Origin: Candidatus Peregrinibacteria bacterium
GTDB taxonomy: Bacteria; Patescibacteriota; Gracilibacteria; UM-FILTER-43-11
Reading direction: 5' to 3'
NCBI GenBank assembly: GCA_016927155.1
Contig: JAFGNE010000003.1
Span: forward strand, 1 to 7,326
Length of the DNA: 7,326 bases
This document shows, piece by piece, positions 1 through 5,749 of the stretch. Under the pieces are notes generated by a model that saw nothing but the letters and a program-made list of their open reading frames with translations, ran no database searches and was not told the origin of the DNA. Positions within the stretch are counted from its first letter, which is position 1. Each line of letters begins with the position of its first letter. A program made the position numbers and the translations under genes.

Positions 1-117
1 TATCCAAGCCTGATATATACGGCCTGGCATACGGTTGGGGTCGCTGTTACACTTGGCGTCCGCGCCGGACTGGCCGCCCAGGTTGCCAGTGTAAGCGTTG
101 GTAGTGATGAAGTAATG
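1..117 (-). repeat. DUF1554-like domain, copy 2 (partial, residues 478-516)
   Basis: Only the first 39 residues are visible. They keep HYFIT, YTGNLGGQ, GAD and KCNSDP from copy 1 and add RIYQAW, close to the GTYKAW-type continuation typical of DUF1554. The domain must continue beyond position 1. Confidence 0.7.
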
Positions 118-1548
118 CCACGAGGGGGGTGGAGGCGGCGCTTCGCTTTGCTTATAGTCCTCCACGCACAAAAGAGGCAAATTTGTGGAACAGGAAATGG
201 TTTTGGTATTTTGGCATCCATGTGCGTAAAAGTAAGCGTAATCATAAGACACATTTCCCATTTTCCCCGCCAAAAAGCCTGCCCTCGACAGGCCACGCGT
301 ATCACCTAATCCATAACAGTTGCAATATTCATCTTCATTCACCCCGTCATCCGCGTCCGCGTATGAAAGCCGGAAAGGCTCCAGCGCCATGGCGTGGTTA
401 GGCGGGGTTCTGGTGGTATATTCGTCTGTGCCAATATAACCGGATCCGTCCTCCCCTTCCCAATATTCGCCAACCGACCCGAAATAAATCGCCTCAGACA
501 CGATTTGTTCGTTTTCGATGCGACTTGGTGTAGCTAACAAAGCCCTGTAAATCACGCCATTCCTTGCTTTGGGATCGCTATTGCACTTGGTATCCGCGCC
601 TGCCTGGCCGCCCAGGTTGCCGGTGTACTTGTTGGCGGTGATAAAATAGTGGCGGCGCTGTTCCGCGGGGGGCGGTTCGGGATCCGTGATGGTTGCCCCC
701 CCTGTTTTATACTGGCATTGGGTCACTTGCCAGGAACAGTTGTTGTTGCAGGTGGCCGTTTGAGCCGCGTCATCCACGTAAAATGAGTTGATCTCCGAGC
801 ATTTTTTGGGCTGGGTGTTTACGCCGGGGTCGCATTCCTCGCCTACGTCGATTGAGCCGTTGTTGCAAAGCGCTGTGGTTTCCGCGGGGCGCTTGCAGCC
901 GGTGAAATCGTAAACACAGCTGCCGGTGCAGGCCAGGGTGCTGCCCGTGTCGATGAACACGCCCGCGGAAGCCTCGCTGCATGTATTTTGCACGAATTGC
1001 GATCCGTCGCATTGTTCCAGGCCGTCCAATTGGCCGTTGCCGCAATCGGGCGAATCCGGTTCAAAAATATTCACAAACTGTGATCCGATTTCACCGATCA
1101 TCCTTCCTAAAAAACCCACACCAGCCACATAAATCACCTCCGAAGTGGGCTGGCAGGTCCCATTGTATTCCACGTAGCCGGAAAGGCAGGTGCCGCAAGC
1201 GCCGGAGGTGTTGTAAGGATCGAATGTTTTATGCAGGCTGGCGCAGGAAGGGGAGTTGGGATCAGCCGCCCATTTGCAGCGGAAATCGCATTGGAGGCCC
1301 ATTTTTTGGCTGTTTTTCTGGTAAGTTTGGCATGAGGCATATTTGGAATCCATTTCGGACTTCGTTTTGCAGGTTCCCGTGGAAGAAATAATATACCCGG
1401 GACTGCAGTCGAAGGCCTGGTAAACTTTTGGGCAACTTTCCGCGCTCCCGGGATTGTAATAATCCGAAAACCCGGCGGCATAAGCGGCGGAAGCGCCCCA
1501 AACGAATACGGCGGCGAGAAAAAAGATTTTTGTTAAATGGTTTTTCAT
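1..1548 (-). CDS. Secreted modular Cys-rich protein with disulfide repeats and DUF1554-like (lectin-fold) domains, 3' end outside window
   Basis: The frame is open for 516 codons from the ATG at 1548 to the window edge with no stop, so the C-terminus is missing. Residues 1-25 form a Sec signal peptide (basic start, hydrophobic core, likely cleavage after AYA). Residues 39-132 are cysteine-rich and end in CGTCLSGYVEYNGTC. Residues 169-218 and 228-278 begin CGNGQLDGLEQCD and CNNGSIDVGEECD, the pattern of DUF4215/myxobacterial-type disulfide repeats. After a proline-rich linker, residues 300-463 start HYFITANKYTGNLGGQAGAD and end in LPLLCVED, resembling DUF1554, a C-type-lectin/endostatin-like fold. 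A second Pro linker (APPPPP) leads to a second copy (HYFITTNAYTGNLGGQSGAD) cut by the window end. It is the last visible gene of a three-gene operon, 23 bases after its neighbour. A role in surface binding or adhesion is inference; no enzymatic motif was seen. Confidence 0.85.
   Translation of the reverse strand, partial: MKNHLTKIFFLAAVFVWGASAAYAAGFSDYYNPGSAESCPKVYQAFDCSPGYIISSTGTCKTKSEMDSKYASCQTYQKNSQKMGLQCDFRCKWAADPNSPSCASLHKTFDPYNTSGACGTCLSGYVEYNGTCQPTSEVIYVAGVGFLGRMIGEIGSQFVNIFEPDSPDCGNGQLDGLEQCDGSQFVQNTCSEASAGVFIDTGSTLACTGSCVYDFTGCKRPAETTALCNNGSIDVGEECDPGVNTQPKKCSEINSFYVDDAAQTATCNNNCSWQVTQCQYKTGGATITDPEPPPAEQRRHYFITANKYTGNLGGQAGADTKCNSDPKARNGVIYRALLATPSRIENEQIVSEAIYFGSVGEYWEGEDGSGYIGTDEYTTRTPPNHAMALEPFRLSYADADDGVNEDEYCNCYGLGDTRGLSRAGFLAGKMGNVSYDYAYFYAHGCQNTKTISCSTNLPLLCVEDYKQSEAPPPPPSWHYFITTNAYTGNLGGQSGADAKCNSDPNRMPGRIYQAWI
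160..651 (-). repeat. DUF1554-like domain, copy 1 (residues 300-463)
   Basis: This is the complete copy of a repeated domain. Its start (YTGNLGGQ, GAD, KCNSDP) matches the partial copy at 1-117 with an offset of 178 codons. The two copies share an exact 18-base stretch at 604-621 and 70-87. The domain closes with cysteines around residues 445-461, in the place where C-type-lectin folds have their last disulfide. Confidence 0.7.
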
Positions 1549-1571
1549 AACGATCAAATAAATTAAAAAGT

Positions 1572-2690
1572 TTATTTGCAGCAAGCAAAGCCATACAAAT
1601 CAGGGGTGCATTGGCTTAGCCACCCGGATATTTTCTCGAAATTCCAATAGCGCCCGTAAGCGACGCTGCCGGTAACAGACCAGCCCTGGCAGTCATTCGC
1701 CGGCTCGCTATGGCCCGGCGCGCCGCCGCTTATCCAGGCTTTACCCGACGTGGGCAGGGTAACGCCTGTGTTGTAAAGCGCCAGGATTTCCTCGTTAGTG
1801 CACACATGGCTGCCGGTAAACTGCGCCGCGCAAACAGCGTTTGCCCCCAGGTAACCCTTTGGCGCACCGGTAAAACCAGCCGTATATTTGGCCGTGGTGA
1901 TGCCGACAAATGATACCCCGGCGGCGCCATTGATGATGTCGGTGATCTGCTCATATAATTCCGTGATCATGGTCTGGAATTCCTGCGCCGTGGTGTAATC
2001 CCCTTCAATGATGCTGTTGATTATTTCTGTGACATCGGTGATGTTGATTATGTTGGGGAATATAGCGGCCACGAGCTGGACCAAGGCGTCCAAGGCGGAA
2101 GAAAACGCGTTAAGCCGTATGTTGATTGAAGAAGGGTCGAATTCACATGAATTCCCCTGCGGGTCCACATACTTCCCTTCCTCGTTAAAAAAACAGAGCT
2201 GAACCCCTTCCAGCGAAGCGACGCGGCCTTCCACCATGGCCAGATTAACGCATTTCCCGCCAATAAGCTCGTAACCGGCGGAACAGGAGCCGCATTTGCC
2301 CGTGCAGTCATTGAATGTAAGGAAAGCGGCGGCGCAGGTCTTTCCGTCATCCACGCCGTCATCCACACCGTCATCCGCGTAGGGGGTGATGCAGGTGCCG
2401 TTGCAGTTTTTTTTATTGGAATCCGAACAAGCGGAAGTGCAGCCGGCGGGACAGCTGAAAACACGCCCCCTGTTAAGACAATCCTGTATGGAAGGCCGTG
2501 CCTCCGTTTCCGTTTTGCAGGAACCGGCAACATAGCGTTTATCCGCGGAGCATTTCAGGGTGCCTTCGGGATTCTGTACGGAGCAAGTATTATACAAATC
2601 CGTCACAGCATCCGCATGAACAGGGAGGGCGGGCGCGAAAAGAAAAACAGCCGGAAGGACTAAAAAAGCAGAGACAATGAATTTTTTCAT
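1572..2690 (-). CDS. Secreted Cys-rich protein with C-terminal six-cysteine lectin-like domain
   Basis: A complete 372-residue protein with ATG start and TAA stop. Residues 1-26 are a Sec signal peptide (MKKF, hydrophobic core, likely cleavage after VHA). Residues 36-147 hold 14 cysteines, an Asp-rich DDGVDDGVDDG stretch at 106-116, and a closing CGSCSAGYELIGGKC motif that parallels the downstream gene. Residues 150-255 contain a VEGRVASLEG segment and amphipathic helical stretches with only two cysteines, probably a stalk. Residues 260-372 form a compact domain with TGSHVCTNEEIL, WISGGAPGH, ANDCQGW and a final FACCK. This domain recurs in the upstream gene with near-identical cysteine spacing. 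The family cannot be named from sequence alone; a C-type-lectin-like fold is inferred from the KYTAGFTG...GYLGANAVC start, which resembles the DUF1554-like domain next door. It is the middle gene of the operon. Export is well supported; binding function is inference. Confidence 0.88.
   Translation of the reverse strand: MKKFIVSAFLVLPAVFLFAPALPVHADAVTDLYNTCSVQNPEGTLKCSADKRYVAGSCKTETEARPSIQDCLNRGRVFSCPAGCTSACSDSNKKNCNGTCITPYADDGVDDGVDDGKTCAAAFLTFNDCTGKCGSCSAGYELIGGKCVNLAMVEGRVASLEGVQLCFFNEEGKYVDPQGNSCEFDPSSINIRLNAFSSALDALVQLVAAIFPNIINITDVTEIINSIIEGDYTTAQEFQTMITELYEQITDIINGAAGVSFVGITTAKYTAGFTGAPKGYLGANAVCAAQFTGSHVCTNEEILALYNTGVTLPTSGKAWISGGAPGHSEPANDCQGWSVTGSVAYGRYWNFEKISGWLSQCTPDLYGFACCK
2344..2379 (-). 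repeat. Three 12-base repeats encoding Asp-rich DDGV units
   Basis: Three consecutive 12-base units of the form CCGTCATCCRCR on the plus strand encode Asp-Asp-Gly-Val units on the minus strand, at about residues 104-116 of the secreted protein. Acidic DDG runs can bind calcium, but that is only a suggestion here. The near-identity of the units suggests recent slippage. Confidence 0.7.
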
Positions 2691-2727
2691 AAACGGTTTG
2701 GTTTTTGGCGTTTAAAAAATTGTTTTT

Positions 2728-3216
2728 TTACATACAGCACGCGAAAGGGTATTGATCGTTGCAGTTTTGGAGCAAGGCCTGACCATCGGCAAAGAGCCAG
2801 ATGGAACCGTATCGGGCGGCAGTAGCGTTCTGCCAGCCGTTGCAGTCGTTGGCGGGCGTGGCCAAATAGCCGGGCGGGCCGTTGTTGATCCATCCGCGCT
2901 GATCGCCCGTCTGGAAAGGGGTCAGGGCGCTGGGATTATGGTTATAGGTATTGATGATTTCCGCCGCGGTGCAAATATGGGAGCCGGTATATTTTGTGGC
3001 GCAGAATTGATTGACCGCCCCATAATTGGAGGCCGCTGTGAATTTGGTATCCGAAAGCCCCACAAACATCCCCACCACCCCCGTAACGGGCGCGGGGTTC
3101 GGCGGGTAGACGATGGCGGCGAAGACGGTGAAGGCGAGGCCGAACACGGCGAAAGCAAACATCCCATGAATAAAGGGCGTGACGAACGCTTTCGCTGCTT
3201 TTTTGAATGAGGCCAT
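2728..3216 (-). CDS. Small exported or membrane-anchored protein consisting of the six-cysteine lectin-like domain
   Basis: A complete 162-residue protein. The N-terminus has lysines at 5, 6 and 9 followed by a hydrophobic stretch at about 15-37 (FIHGMFAFAVFGLAFTVFAA), which could be a signal peptide or an uncleaved anchor. A start at the internal Met19 would lose the basic residues, so the ATG at 3216 is preferred. Residues 51-162 form one domain with TGSHICTAAEII, RGWINNGPPGY, ANDCNGW and a final FACCM. Its six cysteines (72, 82, 125, 152, 160, 161) match those of the downstream gene (287, 297, 334, 361, 370, 371), with identical gaps of 10 and 27 residues. It is the first gene of the operon, 37 bases before the next and divergent from rel. 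Function is unknown; it looks like a minimal version of its larger neighbour. Confidence 0.85.
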   Translation of the reverse strand: MASFKKAAKAFVTPFIHGMFAFAVFGLAFTVFAAIVYPPNPAPVTGVVGMFVGLSDTKFTAASNYGAVNQFCATKYTGSHICTAAEIINTYNHNPSALTPFQTGDQRGWINNGPPGYLATPANDCNGWQNATAARYGSIWLFADGQALLQNCNDQYPFACCM

Positions 3217-3225
3217 GGCGGTTTA

Positions 3226-3242
3226 TTTTTATTTAATAAAAA
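3226..3242. promoter_or_regulatory. AT-rich inverted repeat in the leader of the secreted-protein operon
   Basis: TTTTTAT and ATAAAAA form perfect 7-base arms around a 3-base centre, 10 bases before the ATG of the first operon gene. It could be an operator or an unstructured A/T-rich translation leader. At this A/T content chance is a real alternative. Confidence 0.25.
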
Positions 3243-3281
3243 GTTTACCTTAATTTATAGGCGGAAAGCAAACCAAACTTG

Positions 3282-3310
3282 TTGCAAGGCCCATGAAAAA
3301 ATAGTAAGAT
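3282..3310 (+). promoter_or_regulatory. Sigma70-type promoter for rel
   Basis: TTGCAA (3282-3287) and TAAGAT (3305-3310) lie exactly 17 bases apart. Transcription would start near 3317, giving a 5' leader of only about 20 bases. The leader contains no Shine-Dalgarno motif. Confidence 0.5.
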
Positions 3311-3337
3311 AAAAATCACTTCACACCACCCGCGCGC

Positions 3338-5509
3338 ATGGCCAAAACCGCGTCGATCGGCGACATTATAAAAGGCGCTAAAAAATACCTCCCTCACCTG
3401 AACGAGGAGCGGGTGATGGCGGCCTACGAATTCGCCAAAAAAGCGCACGAGGGGCAAACGCGCGCCTCGGGCCGGCCGTACATCGAACATCCGCTAAACG
3501 TCGCCGCCATTTTGCTGGAACTGAAGCCGGACGAAGATTCGCTGATAGTGACCCTGCTGCACGATGTTCTGGAAGATACCCAGGTTCCCGCTGAAGAGCT
3601 GCTGGAGCGTTTCGGGGAAAGCATCCTGCCGCTTTTAAAAGGCATGGAGAAACTGGGCACGGTGTATTACCGCGGGCAGGAAAGGCAAGTGGAAAACCTG
3701 AGGAAAATGTTCCTGGCCATGGCCGCGGACATCCGCGTGATCCTGATCAAACTGGCCGACCGCCTGCACAACATGCGGACGCTGGAATTTTTACCGGAAG
3801 AAAAACGCAGGCGCATCGCGGAAGAAACATTGACGATTTACTGTCCCATTGCCGGCCGTCTCGGTATCTACTGGATCAAAAACGAGCTGGAAGACTTGGG
3901 TTTCAAGTACCTTTTCCCCGATGATTACGAACGCATGACCCAGGAAATGAAAGAAGCGACAGGCGTACAAAAAAATATCATCAAAAAGGGGACGGCAATC
4001 TTGGTAAAAACCCTGAAGCAGGCGAAAATCCCGGCGCAGGTGGAAGGCCGCGTGAAACATTTATACAGCATCCACCGCAAGCTCAAACGGAAAGGAAAAA
4101 ACTATATCAACGAACTGTACGATGTGTTCGCCCTGCGTGTGGTCGTGGAAGACGCGGCCATGTGTTACCAAACGCTGGGGGTTTTACACCACCATTGGAC
4201 GCCCTTATCACACCGTTTTAAGGATTACATCGGCCATCCCAAACCGAATGGCTACCAAAGCCTGCATACCACACTCATCGGCTTGGTCCCCAAACTGCAC
4301 AACCAACCCATTGAAGTGCAGATCCGTTCGAAAGAAATGGACGCGGTGGCCAAATTCGGTATCGCGGCGCACTGGCAATACAAGGAGGAAAGCGGACGCA
4401 GTATTGCCGTACCGGATGACAAGCTGAATTGGGTGCAAAGCCTGGTGCAGCTGCACGAAAGCCTTAAAAACAATGCGGAGTTTATCGAATCCCTGAATTT
4501 GGACGCGTTCCACGACCGCATTTTTACCCTGACCCCCCAGGGCGACGTGTTTGACCTGCCCAAAGGCGCCACGCCGGTGGATTTCGCTTACGCGGTGCAT
4601 TCCGACGTAGGCAATTCCTGTAAAGGCACCAAAGTGAACGGGCAGATCGTGCCCCTGGATTACAAGCTGCAAAACGGCGAAGTGGTGGAAATCCTTTCCA
4701 GCAACGCCGCCCAACCCAACCGATACTGGCTTTCGTTTGTCGTGACTTCCCATGCCAAAAACCGCATCAAGCAATGGTTCAACGCGCAGGACAGCGATAA
4801 GCTTTTGAAACTGGGAAAAGAGCTGATCAACAGCTATTTAAAACGTTTCGGCCAGCCCCCGCTGGACCCGAACCTGAGCCTGCTTAAAAACCACCTCGGC
4901 AAAAAACTTTCCATACGGGAACGCCAGCAGCTGATCGAAAAAATCGGCAACGGCTCGGTGGACGTGATGAACGTGATCAAGGATGTTCTGCCCGCGGAAA
5001 AAGTGATGAAAAAACCGACGCAGGCCGCCCTGGCTCGCGAAGTGCTCACCGAAGGCGTAAAACTGGAAAAATCGGATGTGCTGATCACCGGCGAAAAAGG
5101 CTACCAAACCCAAATCGCCAGCTGCTGCATGCCCAAACCCAACGAACCGATCATCGGCTACATAACGCGCGGCAAAGGGGTAACGATCCACAGCCGAAAA
5201 TGCAAAACGTTGCGCGGCCTGGAACCCGAACGTTTCATTAAAGCCTCGTGGAGCACGGAAAAACAGGCGGAATATGAGGTCAAATTGCTTCTAACCCGCC
5301 AGTCGCGCATCGGGATGCTTAGGGACATCGCCGATGTTTTTACCAGCGCGCAACTGCCTATTTTGGACATCAAAAACATCCGCCATGAAGGCACGGACGT
5401 GGGTGAAATGGAAATCATAGCCAGTGTGGACAGCGTGGAAACCCTGAACCGGATTATTGAAAAACTGGAGGCGGTACCGGGAATTTTTTCGGTGAAGGAG
5501 ATTTCTTAA
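3338..5509 (+). CDS. rel: Bifunctional (p)ppGpp synthetase/hydrolase, RelA/SpoT (Rel) family
   Basis: A full-length 723-residue long RSH protein that makes (p)ppGpp from ATP and GTP/GDP and hydrolyses it, setting the stringent response in the cytoplasm. The HD hydrolase domain (about 25-165) keeps H51, H75-D76, E79-D80 (HDVLED) and D141...N145 (LADRLHN), so hydrolase activity is expected. The synthetase domain (about 230-350) has GRVKHLYSIHRK, RFKDYIGHPKPNGYQSLHT and IEVQIRS. The RFKD motif is the RxKD form of bifunctional enzymes, not the ExDD form of synthetase-only RelA. TGS follows at about 393-455, a cysteine-containing regulatory domain with ASCCMP (C596, C597) at about 580-625, and ACT at about 645-723. 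One oddity is AKFGIAAHW at 338-346, where the family normally has AE before GxAAHW. The gene stands alone with its own promoter, convergent with tig, and no other RSH gene is in view. Confidence 0.97.
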   Translation: MAKTASIGDIIKGAKKYLPHLNEERVMAAYEFAKKAHEGQTRASGRPYIEHPLNVAAILLELKPDEDSLIVTLLHDVLEDTQVPAEELLERFGESILPLLKGMEKLGTVYYRGQERQVENLRKMFLAMAADIRVILIKLADRLHNMRTLEFLPEEKRRRIAEETLTIYCPIAGRLGIYWIKNELEDLGFKYLFPDDYERMTQEMKEATGVQKNIIKKGTAILVKTLKQAKIPAQVEGRVKHLYSIHRKLKRKGKNYINELYDVFALRVVVEDAAMCYQTLGVLHHHWTPLSHRFKDYIGHPKPNGYQSLHTTLIGLVPKLHNQPIEVQIRSKEMDAVAKFGIAAHWQYKEESGRSIAVPDDKLNWVQSLVQLHESLKNNAEFIESLNLDAFHDRIFTLTPQGDVFDLPKGATPVDFAYAVHSDVGNSCKGTKVNGQIVPLDYKLQNGEVVEILSSNAAQPNRYWLSFVVTSHAKNRIKQWFNAQDSDKLLKLGKELINSYLKRFGQPPLDPNLSLLKNHLGKKLSIRERQQLIEKIGNGSVDVMNVIKDVLPAEKVMKKPTQAALAREVLTEGVKLEKSDVLITGEKGYQTQIASCCMPKPNEPIIGYITRGKGVTIHSRKCKTLRGLEPERFIKASWSTEKQAEYEVKLLLTRQSRIGMLRDIADVFTSAQLPILDIKNIRHEGTDVGEMEIIASVDSVETLNRIIEKLEAVPGIFSVKEIS

Positions 5510-5531
5510 ACACGAGGACAAGCGCTCGCCG

Positions 5532-5560
5532 GAGTTTCGAATTTTCTTGACTCGAAACTC
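5532..5560. repeat. Perfect 9-bp hairpin inside the palindromic block
   Basis: GAGTTTCGA (5532-5540) and TCGAAACTC (5552-5560) form a perfect stem with an 11-base loop. Part of the same left arm can instead pair with 5595-5613, so two alternative folds compete. No T-run follows, so a classical terminator is unlikely. Confidence 0.5.
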
Positions 5561-5668
5561 GTCGCCCTTTGTGCTCCTCAAACATCTCGTCTTCGAAAAT
5601 CCGAATCCTCCGGCTCACACTTAAGGCGCGAGTTTGGTTTCCTGATTTGCGCACGCGGAGGTGTTTGA

Positions 5669-5688
5669 GCCCCCGCCTTGTCGGGGGC
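5669..5688. repeat. GC-rich 7-bp hairpin at the centre of the right palindrome
   Basis: GCCCCCG (5669-5675) pairs perfectly with CGGGGGC (5682-5688) around a 6-base loop. It caps the longer stem of 5621-5729. It could help end transcription of rel or tig, but neither strand has a U-tract after it, so it is not called an intrinsic terminator. Confidence 0.55.
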
Positions 5689-5749
5689 GAGTTCCGACGC
5701 AAGCAAATCTGGAACCAAACGAGCGCTTAAACTTCTTCTGATTATTGGG

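Larger units (their letters stand above)
3217..3337. promoter_or_regulatory. Divergent intergenic region between the secreted-protein operon and rel
   Basis: These 121 bases separate two divergent transcription units and must hold both promoters. The rel-side promoter is clear. On the minus strand a TATAAA sits near 3256-3261, but no -35 box at good spacing is visible (a TTGCAA lies 22 bases away). No Shine-Dalgarno sequence precedes either start. Confidence 0.5.
5520..5728. repeat. Nested imperfect palindromes with 9-base terminal inverted repeats between rel and tig
   Basis: The block starts with AAGCGCTCG (5520-5528) and ends with its exact reverse complement CGAGCGCTT (5720-5728). Inside are two large imperfect inverted repeats side by side. 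In the left one (about 5520-5622) CCGGAG pairs with CTCCGG and ATTTTC with GAAAAT. In the right one (about 5621-5729) GAGTTTGGTTTCC and GATTTGC have counterparts in GGAACCAAAC and GCAAATC. No clear target-site duplication and no protein frame of interest were seen. It could be a small non-autonomous palindromic element, a structured RNA, or a two-way transcription barrier between convergent genes. Confidence 0.55.

Noticed and set aside
2752..3210. A 152-codon plus-strand frame opposite the small secreted protein
   Set aside because: The minus-strand frame has a coherent export signal and a domain shared with its neighbour. The plus-strand product is Gly/Arg/Val-rich with no recognisable domain, typical of an antisense shadow.
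1572..3216. Diversity-generating retroelement target proteins
   Set aside because: Lectin-like folds are typical of such targets, but there is no reverse transcriptase, template repeat or adenine-biased variable region in the window, and the C-termini are fixed FACC motifs.
5669..5688. Intrinsic terminator of rel or tig
   Set aside because: The stem is strong but no run of T follows on either strand.
5520..5728. Integron attC site
   Set aside because: The structure is palindromic, but the expected GTTRRRY and RYYYAAC core sites were not found at the ends, and no integrase or cassette gene is present.
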